From Kluyvera sichuanensis (GTDB taxonomy: Bacteria > Pseudomonadota > Gammaproteobacteria > Enterobacterales > Enterobacteriaceae), in assembly GCF_014218705.1 (NCBI RefSeq), contig NZ_JABBJF010000006.1, positions 1 through 64,000 on the forward strand: a stretch of DNA of 64,000 bases. The letters run 5' to 3'. The position numbers and the translations under genes were made by a program. The notes under the pieces are model-generated. The model did not search any database and was not told the origin of the DNA. It was given only the letters and a program-made list of their open reading frames with translations. Positions 28,868 to 40,037 of the stretch are shown in pieces (position 1 is the first letter of the stretch; each line of letters begins with the position of its first letter).

Positions 28868-30436
28868 ATGGCAAGAAATGCGGCTTCAGCCCCCCACGGG
28901 CTGCAGGGAAGACCTGTCAATCTGCGCCATCAACTGGCATACGGAGGCGGAAACCTTTTGGGGAGCGGCGCGCTGGCGATCAGCGGCGCGTGGCTTCTGT
29001 ACTTCTATACCACATTCTGTGGTCTGACGCTGATTGAGGCGGCGTTCATTTTCTCCGTTGCAAGCGTCATTGACGCAATCAGTAACCCGCTGATGGGTTA
29101 TCTCACCGATAATTTTGGTAAAACCGCGCTGGGCAAACGCTTTGGCCGCCGCCGTTTCTTCCTGCTTATCGGCATTCCACTGATGATGTTCTACCCGCTG
29201 CTGTGGGTAGAAGGGTTGAGCTTCTGGTACTACCTCGCCACCTACGTCATGTTCGAGATTATCTACACCTCGGTGATGGTGCCATACGAAACGCTGGCCA
29301 CCGAGATGACCGACGATTTTGCACTGCGCTCGAAGCTGACCGGCTATAAGGCGATTTTTGGCAAGCTGGCCAACTTCCTTGCGGCGTTCATTCCTGGGCA
29401 GTTTATCCTGATCTACGGTAAAGATTCAGCTACGCCGTTCTTCCTGACCGGCCTGACCTACGGCGCGATCCTCATCGCGGCAGTAGCCTGCCTGTGGTAC
29501 AACAGCTGGGAGCGCCCGCGCGAAGAGGAGCCGGAAGCTCAGGTCAAATCGACCCTGCTGCAAACGCTGGTGTCACTGGCGAAAGATATGCGCTCCACCT
29601 TCTACCTGCGGGTATTCCGTAAGCACCTCGGCATGTACCTGTGCGGCTTTGGCGCCGAGTGGCTGTTCGCGTCAATCTTTACCTACTTTGTTATTTTCGT
29701 ACTGCAGCATGACCCGGCGATGGTGGCGGGGCTGAACAGCCTGAACTCCATCCTGCAGCTGATTTCCACCGCGCTGTTTATCGGCCTGTGTGTGAAAAAA
29801 GGCTTCAGCAAGCCGTACATTATTGCGCTTTGCATCGTGATTTTCGCCGTATTCCTCTACACCTCACTGTGGTTCTTCCATCTGCCAGTGCATCTGGCGA
29901 CCATTCTGATGTTCGGGATCACGATTATTTTCGGTCTGGGCACCGGCGGCGTGTACTACATTCCCTGGACGGTCTATACCTTCCTGGCCGACGTGGATGA
30001 AGTCTATACCGGTCGCCGCCGCGAGGGGATTTACGCCGGTGCGATGACCTTCTCCGGCAAAATCCTGCGCTCGATTATCGTCTTCGTGATGGGGGCTATT
30101 CTGAGCTACTACGGCTTCCAGTCTAAAGCGCACGTACAGCCGGAAAGCGCGGTGAATGCGATTGCGGTGGTGTTCTGCGGCGGCGTGGCGCTGTTGGCGT
30201 TGATGGCTATCGTCTTCAGTAAGCAGATGAAACTGGACCGCGAAACCCACAAAGTGGTGCTGCAAGAAGTGGCGCGTATTAAAGCGGGCGGCAAGCTGGA
30301 AGATATTACTCCTGAAGTGCGCGCGGTGGTGGAAGACCTGGTCGGTCATCGCTACGAAGAGTGCTGGGGCAATAGCCCGCTGTTCAAAAAAGACGAATCT
30401 CCGGTTGTGGTTGAGGCAGTATCCGCCGGGCGCTAA
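28868..30436 (+). CDS. GPH-family sugar transporter, second copy
   Basis: Melibiose-permease-type symporter of 522 residues, paralogous to the upstream RhiT-like protein. Both carry AWLLYFYTTFCGL near the N-terminus, GKRFGRRRFFLLIGIP and PYETL..EMTDDF. About 12 membrane helices are visible. It has its own promoter region with CRP-like and KdgR-like sites, so it is regulated as a separate unit. The likely substrate is another pectin-derived oligosaccharide (oligogalacturonide or rhamnogalacturonide); this is inferred. It is convergent with a PBP2 paralogue, with 22 bases between them. Confidence 0.82.
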   Translation: MARNAASAPHGLQGRPVNLRHQLAYGGGNLLGSGALAISGAWLLYFYTTFCGLTLIEAAFIFSVASVIDAISNPLMGYLTDNFGKTALGKRFGRRRFFLLIGIPLMMFYPLLWVEGLSFWYYLATYVMFEIIYTSVMVPYETLATEMTDDFALRSKLTGYKAIFGKLANFLAAFIPGQFILIYGKDSATPFFLTGLTYGAILIAAVACLWYNSWERPREEEPEAQVKSTLLQTLVSLAKDMRSTFYLRVFRKHLGMYLCGFGAEWLFASIFTYFVIFVLQHDPAMVAGLNSLNSILQLISTALFIGLCVKKGFSKPYIIALCIVIFAVFLYTSLWFFHLPVHLATILMFGITIIFGLGTGGVYYIPWTVYTFLADVDEVYTGRRREGIYAGAMTFSGKILRSIIVFVMGAILSYYGFQSKAHVQPESAVNAIAVVFCGGVALLALMAIVFSKQMKLDRETHKVVLQEVARIKAGGKLEDITPEVRAVVEDLVGHRYEECWGNSPLFKKDESPVVVEAVSAGR

Positions 30437-30458
30437 TGCACCCGACGTTCACGTCAAC

Positions 30459-32330
30459 TTACCCCTGGGGCGACGGCAGCTGCGCGTCGTCCTGGGGGAC
30501 AAAAAGATGGTCGAGGATCTGGCGCATCACTGGAGCCGCGACCACACCATCACTCCCCCCGTTTTCCAGCACCAGCGCAACCGCAACCTTCGGATTTTTA
30601 TATGGCGCAAAGGCGGTGTAGAAGATATGGTCGCGCAGGCGCGTTGGGATCATCTTCGCGTTATAGGTTTGGTTCTCTTTCAGGCTGAACACCTGCGAGG
30701 TGCCGCTTTTCGCCGCGATACCGTAAGGCGCAGTATGGAAAAACTTATAGCCGGTGCCGTTTGGCGCGTTGGCCATACCGAACATCGCCTGGCGCACCAG
30801 GTTCCAGTACGGTGAGGCGGCACTGGCAATCTGCGGTTCATTAGCCGGTTGTTGATACGGAATAACCGTCTTGCCGGACTCTTCATCTTTCAGCAGGTGT
30901 GGCGGGATCACGCGGCCGTTGTTGAGCAGGGCCACCATCGCTTTCACCATCTGAATTGGGGTGGCAATCCAGTAGCCCTGACCGATGCCGACGGAAATCG
31001 TGTCGCCCTGATACCAGGCTTTTTTGTGCACTTTCTCTTTCCAACCGCGGCTCGGCAGCAGGCCGGTGTACTCTTCGTCCAGATCGATCCCGGTTGGCTT
31101 GCCGTAGCCAAACTGGCTGAGCATATTATTGATGCGGTCGATGCCCATCATATAGGCCACCTGATAGAAGAAGGTGTCGGCGGACTCTTCAATCGCTTTG
31201 GTGACGTCCAGCATACCGTGGCCGGTTTTTTTCCAGTCGCGATAGTGGCGCTGGGTCCCCGGTAGCGTCCAGGTTGGCGCGCCAAAGAAGCTGGTTTGCG
31301 GAGTGATCACACCGTCGAGCAGCGCCGACATCGCCATATAGGGCTTCACCGTGGAGGCGGGCGGATAGAGCCCCTGGGTGACGCGGTTAATCAGTGGTAG
31401 GTTCTTATCCTGCAGCAGCGAATTGTAATCTTTGTAGCTTATCCCTTTCACAAACGGGTTCGGGTCATAGCTGGGGTTTGAGACCATCGCCAGCACGGAA
31501 CCATCGTGCGGGTCTTCTACCAGCACCGCCGCGCGCTGACCAACCAGCAGACTTTCAATGTATTCCTGTAGATGCAGATCCAGCGTCAGGTGAATGTCTT
31601 TACCCGCCACCGGCGGCACGTCTTTTAGCAGACGGACGATGCGCCCGTGGTTATCGACTTCCACTTCCTGGTAGCCGGTTTTGCCGTGCAGTTCATTTTC
31701 GTAGTAGCGCTCGATACCCTGTTTGCCAATGTTATGGTCGGCGGCATAGTTTTCCGCAATGCCTTCTTTATCCAGCGTTTTCAGATCGCTATCGTTGATT
31801 TTCGACACGTAGCCCAGCACGTGCGCCAGCTCGGCACCGTAGGGATACTGGCGGTCTTCATAGCTGTCAATCGTCACGCCGCTAAAGCGGAACTGGTTCA
31901 CGGAAAAACGGGCGATTTCAACGTCGGAGAGGGCGCTCTTTAAGACAACAGGACGGTACCGACTGCTGGACTTAAGCGCTTTATGGAACTGGTCAATATC
32001 GTCAGGCGTCAGGTCAACGAGCGGCGTCAGTTCGCGCAGTAGCGCGTTCATGTCGTCGATTTTGTAAGGCGTAACGGAGATATCGTACCAGGTGACGTTC
32101 TTCACCAGCGGAATGCCATTGCGGTCATAGATAATGCCGCGGGTCGGCGCGACCGGCAGCATCTTGATGTCGTTGGCATCAGAACGTGTGGCGTAGTAGC
32201 TGTGTTCGTCAATCTGCAGATGGTAGAGATTGAAAATCAGTATGCCAAAGCAGACCACCACCAGGCCAAAGGCCACGATCGCGCGGCGCATAAAGAGCTT
32301 TCGCTCCGCTTCATAGTCTCTAAAAGTCAT
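30459..32330 (-). CDS. PBP2-type peptidoglycan transpeptidase, MrdA paralogue
   Basis: Class B penicillin-binding protein of 623 residues. One N-terminal membrane anchor is at about 15-37. A dimerisation domain follows with VAPTRGIIYDRNG near 81-93. The transpeptidase domain has Ser326-x-x-Lys329 (PASTVKPY), the SxD-type motif in EESADTFFYQVAYMMG, and Lys541-Ser-Gly-Thr. It closely resembles E. coli MrdA but stands alone, without rodA, so it is a second copy. Salmonella has such a copy, PBP2SAL, which I recall lying next to argS too; it works in acid conditions. All catalytic motifs are intact. Confidence 0.87.
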   Translation of the reverse strand: MTFRDYEAERKLFMRRAIVAFGLVVVCFGILIFNLYHLQIDEHSYYATRSDANDIKMLPVAPTRGIIYDRNGIPLVKNVTWYDISVTPYKIDDMNALLRELTPLVDLTPDDIDQFHKALKSSSRYRPVVLKSALSDVEIARFSVNQFRFSGVTIDSYEDRQYPYGAELAHVLGYVSKINDSDLKTLDKEGIAENYAADHNIGKQGIERYYENELHGKTGYQEVEVDNHGRIVRLLKDVPPVAGKDIHLTLDLHLQEYIESLLVGQRAAVLVEDPHDGSVLAMVSNPSYDPNPFVKGISYKDYNSLLQDKNLPLINRVTQGLYPPASTVKPYMAMSALLDGVITPQTSFFGAPTWTLPGTQRHYRDWKKTGHGMLDVTKAIEESADTFFYQVAYMMGIDRINNMLSQFGYGKPTGIDLDEEYTGLLPSRGWKEKVHKKAWYQGDTISVGIGQGYWIATPIQMVKAMVALLNNGRVIPPHLLKDEESGKTVIPYQQPANEPQIASAASPYWNLVRQAMFGMANAPNGTGYKFFHTAPYGIAAKSGTSQVFSLKENQTYNAKMIPTRLRDHIFYTAFAPYKNPKVAVALVLENGGSDGVVAAPVMRQILDHLFVPQDDAQLPSPQG

Positions 32331-32460
32331 TACGATACCCAGTGTATAAGCCGCCTAATGATACGGAGCGGTCACCGGCATGACAGACAAAAAATGTACC
32401 ATCCCTATAGGGAAATGTGTCATTCCTTGTGTTTTGTAACAAATTGCGGGGATTTAGCCT

Positions 32461-32489
32461 GTAGCCCGTCCAGACAGAGCGCCGCCGGG
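32461..32489. repeat. REP-like palindrome between pbp and argS
   Basis: GTAGCCCGTCCAGACAGAG followed by GCCGCCGGG is a slightly degenerate REP unit in the gap downstream of argS. Confidence 0.6.
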
Positions 32490-32501
32490 AAATGCGCGAT
32501 A

Positions 32502-32530
32502 TAAAAAACCCGCGACATGCGCGGGCTTTT
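32502..32530 (-). terminator. Terminator of argS
   Basis: On the minus strand GCCCGCG pairs with CGCGGGT around a short loop and runs into TTTTTT. It lies 18 bases after the argS stop. Confidence 0.85.
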
Positions 32531-32547
32531 CACATCACTCGAGATGA

Positions 32548-34281
32548 TTACATACGTTCTACGGTTTCGATACCCAGGGTATCCAGACCCAGCTTCAGGG
32601 TTTTCGCCGTCAGCAGCGCCAGTTTCAGACGGCTATTACGCACGCTTTCGTTCTCGGCGGAGAGGATAGGGCAGTGCTCGTAGAAGCCGGAGAACAGACC
32701 TGCCAGATCGTACAGGTAAGCACACATCACGTGCGGGGTACCGTCGCGAGCGACGACGTTTAGCGTCTCTTCGAACTGCAGCAGACGCGCCGCCAGCTGT
32801 GCTTCACGGTCTTCAGTGATGGTCACTGCGGCATTGATGATAGCGCTCTCTTCCAGCTCCGCTTTACGGAACACGGACAGCACGCGGGTATAAGCGTATT
32901 GCATATACGGCGCGGTGTTGCCTTCGAAGGCCAGCATGTTGTCCCAGTCGAATACGTAGTCGGTGGTACGGTTTTTGGACAGATCCGCATATTTCACCGC
33001 GCCGATACCGACGACGTTGGCCAGTTTTTCCAGCTCATCTGCTGGCATATCCGGGTTCTTCTCTGCCACCAGGCGACGTGCGCGCTCCAGCGCTTCGTCC
33101 AGCAGATCCGCCAGCTTCACGGTACCGCCAGCACGGGTTTTGAACGGCTTGCCGTCTTTACCCAGCATCATGCCGAACATGTGGTGCTCCAGCGGTACGG
33201 AATCCGGCACGTAACCGGCTTTACGTACGATGGTCCACGCCTGCATCAGGTGCTGGTGCTGGCGGGAGTCGATGTAGTACAGCACGCGGTCGGCATGCAG
33301 GGTTTCGTAACGATATTTCGCACAGGCGATATCGGTGGTGGTGTACAGGTAGCCGCCATCCTTTTTCTGGATGATGACGCCCATAGGCTCACCTTCTTTG
33401 TTCTTGAACTCGTCCAGGAACACCACGGTTGCGCCTTCGCTCTCTACCGCCAGACCTTTGGCTTTCAGGTCCGCGACGATACCCGGCAGCATTGGGTTGT
33501 ACAGGCTTTCACCCATCACGTCATCGCGGGTCAGGGTGACGTTCAGGCGATCGTAGGTCAGCTGGTTCTGGGTCATGGTGATATCGACCAGCTGACGCCA
33601 CATTTTACGGAAATATTCGTCGCCGCCCTGCAGCTTCACGACGTAGCTACGCGCGCGCTCGGCGAAGGCTTCATCTTCGTCGTAGTGTTTTTTCGCTTCG
33701 CGGTAGAAACCTTCGAGGTCGGCCAGCGCCATCTCACCGGCGTTCTCCTGCTGCTGCTTTTCCAGATACGCAATCAGCATACCGAACTGGGTGCCCCAGT
33801 CGCCAACGTGGTTCGCGCGGATCACTTTATGGCCCATCAGCTCCAGCGTACGGACGGCAGCGTCACCAATGATGGTGGAGCGCAGGTGGCCGACGTGCAT
33901 CTCTTTTGCCACGTTTGGCGCGGAGTAGTCCACCACGATAGTCTGTTTTTCTGGCTGGGTGATGCCCAGACGATCGCTTTTTAGCGCCTGGCTAACGTGC
34001 TCGGCCAGGAAGGCTGGGTCGAGGAAGATGTTGATAAAGCCTGGCCCGGCGATCTCGACTTTATTGGCAATGCCGTTCAGATCGAGATGAGACAGTACCT
34101 GCTCTGCCAGTTGTCGCGGTGCCATGCCCAGTTTTTTGGCCACTGCCATCATGCCATTAGCCTGATAGTCGCCGAACTGTACTTTTGCTGACTGACGAAC
34201 CTGCGGTTCGCAATCGACAGGCGCGCCTGCCGCAATCATGGCCTGACTGACTTTTTCTGAGAGAAGAGCCTGAATATTCAC
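32548..34281 (-). CDS. argS: Arginyl-tRNA synthetase
   Basis: Charges tRNA-Arg; class I enzyme of 577 residues as in E. coli. The N-terminal Arg-S domain is followed by the HIGH-type motif in [13 protein letters not shown] near residues 119-131. The catalytic Rossmann fold and the C-terminal DALR anticodon domain end in LGIETVERM. The start is GTG, as in E. coli ([11 protein letters not shown]). It is divergent from yecM, with about 230 bases holding both promoters. Confidence 0.98.
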   Translation of the reverse strand: MNIQALLSEKVSQAMIAAGAPVDCEPQVRQSAKVQFGDYQANGMMAVAKKLGMAPRQLAEQVLSHLDLNGIANKVEIAGPGFINIFLDPAFLAEHVSQALKSDRLGITQPEKQTIVVDYSAPNVAKEMHVGHLRSTIIGDAAVRTLELMGHKVIRANHVGDWGTQFGMLIAYLEKQQQENAGEMALADLEGFYREAKKHYDEDEAFAERARSYVVKLQGGDEYFRKMWRQLVDITMTQNQLTYDRLNVTLTRDDVMGESLYNPMLPGIVADLKAKGLAVESEGATVVFLDEFKNKEGEPMGVIIQKKDGGYLYTTTDIACAKYRYETLHADRVLYYIDSRQHQHLMQAWTIVRKAGYVPDSVPLEHHMFGMMLGKDGKPFKTRAGGTVKLADLLDEALERARRLVAEKNPDMPADELEKLANVVGIGAVKYADLSKNRTTDYVFDWDNMLAFEGNTAPYMQYAYTRVLSVFRKAELEESAIINAAVTITEDREAQLAARLLQFEETLNVVARDGTPHVMCAYLYDLAGLFSGFYEHCPILSAENESVRNSRLKLALLTAKTLKLGLDTLGIETVERM

Positions 34282-34512
34282 CGGAATACCTTACGTTTTA
34301 GACGCTGCAACCTGCACGGCCCAGCGCCGGGTGTGGATAAATTAAGGCGGGAGTATACTGCATTTGCCTGATGCCGTCAGCATCGGGCCGCCCTCTGCCA
34401 TAGTGAAAAAACGCTGCCTGAGCAGGGATTAATCGCTCATCTCGCCGAACGGTTGGTTCGGGGCCCACAACAGGGTAGATTAGCCTTTTCATGGAATAAG
34501 AGTAGGGCTGAA

Positions 34513-35079
34513 ATGGCAAACTGGCAGACTATCGCGGAACTGCAGGACATCGCAGCGGATCTTCCGCGCTTCACCGACGCACTGGCGGCGCTTTCCCAAC
34601 GGCTGGGGCTCGATATCGCGCCGCTCAACGCCGACCATATCTCGTTGCGCTGCCACCAGAACACCACCGCCGAACGCTGGCGTCGCGGCTTCGAGCAGTG
34701 CGGTACGCTGCTGTCGGAAAATATCATCAACGGTCGACCGATTTGCCTGTTTAAGCTTAAGGAGCCGGTTTGCGTGGCCCACTGGCAGTTTACGGTGGTT
34801 GAACTGCCGTGGCCGGGAGAAAAACGCTACCCGCATGAAGGGTGGGAACATATCGAAATCGTTCTGCCGGGCGAGCCGGAAGGACTGAATGCGCGCGCGC
34901 TGGCGTTGCTGTCCGATGATGGGTTGAGCCAGCCGGGTATTTCGGTCAAAACCAGTTCACCAAAAGGTGAACGCGAGCGCCTACCGAACCCGACGATGGC
35001 GGTCACCGACGGTAAGGTGACGGTGAAGTTTCATCCATGGACGATTGAGGAAATTGTTGCCAGTGAGCAGGCAATGTAA
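34513..35079 (+). CDS. yecM: VOC-fold protein YecM
   Basis: Protein of 188 residues of the YecM family, which has a vicinal-oxygen-chelate (glyoxalase-like) fold and probably binds a metal; the function is unknown. The conserved stretch RYPHEGWEHIEIVLPG near residues 104-119 supplies His and Glu ligands. The start at 34513 (MANWQTIAELQDIA) matches E. coli; an upstream in-frame start would add 20 unrelated residues. Confidence 0.93.
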   Translation: MANWQTIAELQDIAADLPRFTDALAALSQRLGLDIAPLNADHISLRCHQNTTAERWRRGFEQCGTLLSENIINGRPICLFKLKEPVCVAHWQFTVVELPWPGEKRYPHEGWEHIEIVLPGEPEGLNARALALLSDDGLSQPGISVKTSSPKGERERLPNPTMAVTDGKVTVKFHPWTIEEIVASEQAM

Positions 35080-35165
35080 CCAGCCAGTGTAACTATGTGA
35101 ACTAACGCCGGGTCTGCAGGCGGGAACGGTGGCATGATCTTTCGCTGAATCAAACGGAGAGAAAT

Positions 35166-35906
35166 ATGGCATTGCTGGAAATCTGCTGTTACAGCACGGA
35201 ATGCGCGGTTATCGCGCAGCAGAATGGGGCGGATCGTATTGAACTGTGTGCGGCGCCGCTCGAGGGCGGGCTGACACCGTCATACGGTGTGCTGAAAGCC
35301 ACGCGTCATCGGGTGACGATTCCCGTCCACCCGATTATCCGGCCTCGAGGCGGTGATTTCTGTTATACCGACGGCGAGTTTGCCACCATGCTGGAAGATG
35401 TGCGTCAGATTCGTTCGCTGGGCTATCCCGGCTTTGTGATTGGCGTGCTGAATCCCGAAGGGCAGGTAGATATTCCCCGCATGCGTCAGATTATGGTGGC
35501 GGCAGGCCCGCTGGCGGTGACCTTCCATCGCGCCTTTGATATGTGCGCGAATCCGCAGCAGGCTATTGAACAGCTTGCGGAATTGGGCATTGCCAGGGTA
35601 CTCACCTCTGGCCAGCAGTCATCGGCGGAAAAAGGTATTTTATTAATTCGGGAACTTATTGGTAGGAGTGATACTCCAACCATTATGGCAGGTGCAGGTG
35701 TAAGAGCGAGCAACCTTTCTCTCTTCCTCGAAGCCGGTGTCAAAGAAGTGCACAGTTCAGCCGGGCAATGGGTGCCCTCCGAAATGCGTTACCGCAACCC
35801 CGGACTATCAATGTCAACGGATCCTGAAGCTGATGAGTATTCTCGCTATACCGTCGATGGCGCGGCGGTAGCGGCAATGAGAGAAATCATTGAGCGCCAC
35901 GTGTAG
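35166..35906 (+). CDS. cutC: CutC family protein
   Basis: TIM-barrel protein of 246 residues, first linked to copper tolerance in E. coli. Part of that phenotype was later traced to the MicL sRNA encoded in the gene. Family segments are [20 protein letters not shown] near residues 21-40, [13 protein letters not shown] near 56-68 and [10 protein letters not shown] near 193-202. AGAGA lies before the ATG. The 3' third contains the sigma-E promoter and the body of MicL. Confidence 0.95.
   Translation: MALLEICCYSTECAVIAQQNGADRIELCAAPLEGGLTPSYGVLKATRHRVTIPVHPIIRPRGGDFCYTDGEFATMLEDVRQIRSLGYPGFVIGVLNPEGQVDIPRMRQIMVAAGPLAVTFHRAFDMCANPQQAIEQLAELGIARVLTSGQQSSAEKGILLIRELIGRSDTPTIMAGAGVRASNLSLFLEAGVKEVHSSAGQWVPSEMRYRNPGLSMSTDPEADEYSRYTVDGAAVAAMREIIERHV
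35649..35677 (+). promoter_or_regulatory. Sigma-E promoter of micL inside cutC
   Basis: GGAACTT at 35649-35655 and TCCAA at 35673-35677 are separated by 17 bases, fitting the RpoE consensus. It lies in the cutC coding sequence at the place of the E. coli micL promoter. Confidence 0.75.
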
Positions 35907-35993
35907 CTAAAAGTTTTTTACCGCGTGTCATATTCGCCCAATATGATGCTTGCTTGTACCAGGCCCCTGCCCATTAAACAGGGGCCTTTTTTT
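35683..35993 (+). ncRNA. micL: MicL small RNA (cutC 3' end)
   Basis: In E. coli MicL is a sigma-E-dependent Hfq-binding RNA of about 308 nt, started inside cutC and processed to an 80-nt 3' fragment that blocks lpp translation. Here the sigma-E promoter predicts a start near 35683 and the terminator ends at 35993, giving about 311 nt. The last 80 bases lie after the cutC stop and hold a CATATT...AATATG hairpin plus the terminator. Promoter, length and location all agree; the ends are inferred. Confidence 0.8.
35961..35993 (+). terminator. Terminator of cutC and MicL
   Basis: AGGCCCCTG 35961-35969 pairs with CAGGGGCCT 35979-35987 around a 9-base loop, followed by T residues to 35993, the kind of end used by Hfq-binding sRNAs. 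Confidence 0.92.
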
Positions 35994-36000
35994 CGCCGTT

Positions 36001-36107
36001 ATATTTCGCCCTGCCACTGCGTTGGCTTTCCTCGCTCGCCCCAGTCACGTACTGATGTACGCTCCCGGGGACTCGCTGCGTCGCCGCCTTGTTGCAGAGC
36101 GAAATAT
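36001..36107. repeat. ERIC (IRU) element, short version
   Basis: The ends ATATTTCGC 36001-36009 and GCGAAATAT 36099-36107 are inverted repeats. The core has GCGTTGGCTTTCCTCGCTCG and CCCCAGTCACGTACTGATGT, which match the enterobacterial ERIC consensus. At about 107 bases it is shorter than the standard 127. Confidence 0.75.
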
Positions 36108-36151
36108 TTAGGCGAATCGCCGTCATATTTCACCGCGTTGGGTACGAACCT

Positions 36152-36180
36152 GTAGCCCGGCCAAGCGCAGCGCCGCCGGG
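36152..36180. repeat. REP palindrome downstream of cmoB
   Basis: GTAGCCCGGCCAAGCGCAG followed by CGCCGCCGGG is a REP unit 14 bases beyond the cmoB stop. Confidence 0.75.
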
Positions 36181-36193
36181 AAGGGCACAACCG

Positions 36194-37941
<1,748 letters not shown>

Positions 37942-38337
37942 CTAACGCAGCGAGAAAACCAACTCCCACGGCATATACCACAGGTTCACCAGCACCATTA
38001 GCAACAGCGAAAGATAGGTGGCGATCATGCCTGAACGTCGCCAGCGGAACAGCCGATGGTGAAAACCGTAGTAGTGCATCAACCGCCCAGCGAGCAGCAT
38101 CAGGCCGCAGAGGTGCACCATCCAGGTCTCTGCGCCGTTCATTTCCATAAACAGCAGAAGGGCGACGCCAATCGGAATATATTCCACCGCATTGCCATGA
38201 ATGCGAATGGCGCTTTGCAGCTCGCTAAAGCCGCCGTCACCGTAGGCGACGCGATAAAGTCGGCGCAGGCGTACGACGTCGAAGGAAAATTTTATCAGCA
38301 ACAACGCCGCGAGTACGGCGTACAGCGCGCTAACCAT
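37942..38337 (-). CDS. yecN: MAPEG-family membrane protein YecN
   Basis: Small inner-membrane protein of 131 residues of the MAPEG (membrane-associated eicosanoid/glutathione metabolism) family, function unknown in bacteria. About four membrane helices are visible (residues 2-18, 55-65, 72-90 and 104-125). The conserved RIHGNAVEYIPIGVALLL near 45-62 carries the family N-x-x-E motif. It stands alone between cmoA and yecE, as in E. coli. Confidence 0.92.
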   Translation of the reverse strand: MVSALYAVLAALLLIKFSFDVVRLRRLYRVAYGDGGFSELQSAIRIHGNAVEYIPIGVALLLFMEMNGAETWMVHLCGLMLLAGRLMHYYGFHHRLFRWRRSGMIATYLSLLLMVLVNLWYMPWELVFSLR

Positions 38338-38388
38338 ACAAACTCCCTTTATGTTGGCAGAGGCTACTCATTATCATAGGTATGAATG

Positions 38389-39207
38389 TCAAAAAAGAGA
38401 AGATTGTTGTGGAATCGACGGGGCGGAACCCAGTTCGGGAAGGACGGAATGCAGCGCATCCCACAGAGAATGCACCAGCTCAGGCGCCTGGGCGATATCC
38501 GGGGTATGCAAAAACAGATAAGGCGTGGTGGTGTGCTGCCACTGCGCCAGTTTCTCCATCCACGGCGCAAACATGGCCTGATTCTGCGCCATATCATCGC
38601 TGCCGATAAATCTCACCATGGGCTGTTCAGCTGTCACCACCGCATGCACCGGTACTTTCGGCTTTTTGCGCTGGGCTTCTCGTACCGCTTCGTTGTGAGG
38701 TTTAGCTGCATGTACCGGCCGGCTATCGAGGATCACGCGATTTACGCCACGCTCGTGCAGGCCACGGTTTAGCAGTCGCTCGCTGTCGCTCTTATCGAAA
38801 AACTGCGGGTGACGCACTTCAACGCCATAGTGAAAAACGTTCGGTAACCCGTCGAGAAAAGCCCACAGCGCGGGAAGGTCACGAGGGCCAAAGGTGGCCG
38901 GAAGCTGAAGCCAGTACTGCCCAATTCGCCCAGCAAGTGGCGCCATCCGTTGGAAAAACTCAAGGGTCAGATCGTCGCAATGACGCAGGGCGGCCTGGTG
39001 CGAAATGGTGGCAGGGAATTTAAAGCAGAAACGGAAATTATCATCGGTCTGCGCCAGCCAGCGGTCGACAATGTCGGCCTTCGGCAGAGCGTAGAGCGTG
39101 GTATTGCCCTCCACGCAGTTAAAGTGGCGGGCATACTCTTCAAGGCTGGTAATACCAAGGCGCACCCATTTCGGGTGCGACCATTGGGGAAGCCCAAGAT
39201 AAATCAT
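38389..39207 (-). CDS. yecE: DUF72 family protein YecE
   Basis: Protein of 272 residues of the DUF72 TIM-barrel-like family, biochemical function unknown. It begins [18 protein letters not shown] and has [15 protein letters not shown] near 80-94 and [11 protein letters not shown] near 150-160, as in E. coli YecE. The ATG overlaps the yecD stop by four bases, so it is translated with yecD. Confidence 0.93.
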   Translation of the reverse strand: MIYLGLPQWSHPKWVRLGITSLEEYARHFNCVEGNTTLYALPKADIVDRWLAQTDDNFRFCFKFPATISHQAALRHCDDLTLEFFQRMAPLAGRIGQYWLQLPATFGPRDLPALWAFLDGLPNVFHYGVEVRHPQFFDKSDSERLLNRGLHERGVNRVILDSRPVHAAKPHNEAVREAQRKKPKVPVHAVVTAEQPMVRFIGSDDMAQNQAMFAPWMEKLAQWQHTTTPYLFLHTPDIAQAPELVHSLWDALHSVLPELGSAPSIPQQSSLF

Positions 39208-39770
39208 AGCGCTGCGAGGATCTCGTCGGTGCTACGCACGCGTGCAATGCGCGGGAAGATATAGGAAAGGCTGCTCTGATGCTGATCGTTGTTGAACGCG
39301 CTGCAGGCATCTTCGGCGATAACCAGGTTAAAGCCCAGTTCCCACGCGTTCCGCGCGGTCGATTCCACGCCGATGTTGGTGGAAATACCGCACAGGATAA
39401 TGGTGTCGATACCGCGACGACGCAACTGCACTTCGAGGTCGGTGCCGTAAAATGCGCCCCACTGACGCTTGGTCACTTCAATATCGCTGTCCTGTTTGCT
39501 GAGCTCAGCCGGGTAGGTCCACCAGTTTTCCGGCAGCGCTTTGGCCGGTGCAGGTGCATCCACCGGCTGCTTCAGCGCGTCGGCAAAATCTGCTGACCAA
39601 CCTACGCGAACCAACACGACGGGTGCGGATGCCGCACGGCACTTGTCGGCGAGACGGGCGGCACGGGCGACCACGTCGGTAGCGGTGTGCGGGCCACCGG
39701 CAAACGGCAGAATGCCTTCCTGCAGGTCAATCACCACAAGGGCGGTTTTTTTGGCGTCTAAATTCAGCAT
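39204..39770 (-). CDS. yecD: Isochorismatase-like protein YecD
   Basis: Cysteine-hydrolase-fold protein of 188 residues, the E. coli length; its substrate is unknown. The Asp of [10 protein letters not shown] near residues 13-22 is present. The segment where cysteine hydrolases have their nucleophile reads [12 protein letters not shown], with Gly in place of Cys, as also in the isochorismatase domain of EntB. A simple amidase is therefore unlikely. It forms a two-gene unit with yecE, divergent from aspS. Confidence 0.9.
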   Translation of the reverse strand: MLNLDAKKTALVVIDLQEGILPFAGGPHTATDVVARAARLADKCRAASAPVVLVRVGWSADFADALKQPVDAPAPAKALPENWWTYPAELSKQDSDIEVTKRQWGAFYGTDLEVQLRRRGIDTIILCGISTNIGVESTARNAWELGFNLVIAEDACSAFNNDQHQSSLSYIFPRIARVRSTDEILAAL

Positions 39771-39906
39771 GATGGTTCCTCTGTAAACGGGCTGTCGGGG
39801 GCATACCTTACAATCGACGCCAGGTTATTGAACGGATAATTATTGTTAATTTTTGTGAGTGTAGGCAATAAGCGTTCAGCAAACAGTCGTATAAGCTGCT
39901 CCGGGC

Positions 39907-39935
39907 TTATCGCGAGCGAGAATTTCCAGTATAAT
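39907..39935 (+). promoter_or_regulatory. Probable aspS promoter
   Basis: A perfect TATAAT at 39930-39935 lies 17 bases after TTATCG at 39907-39912. It would give a leader of about 95 nt before aspS. The -35 match is weak. Confidence 0.5.
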
Positions 39936-40037
39936 AGCCCCCTTTTTTCATCCAGTAGTGACATTCAGCTAAAGCTGCGACAGTAACGCCTGCATGACAG
40001 GCGACAATCCGCCGACGGCTAAGTTAAGGGATATCTC

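Noticed and set aside
32899-33984. 361-codon open frame antisense to argS
   Set aside because: A shadow of argS caused by its codon bias; composition is His/Val/Gln-rich and unlike a real protein.
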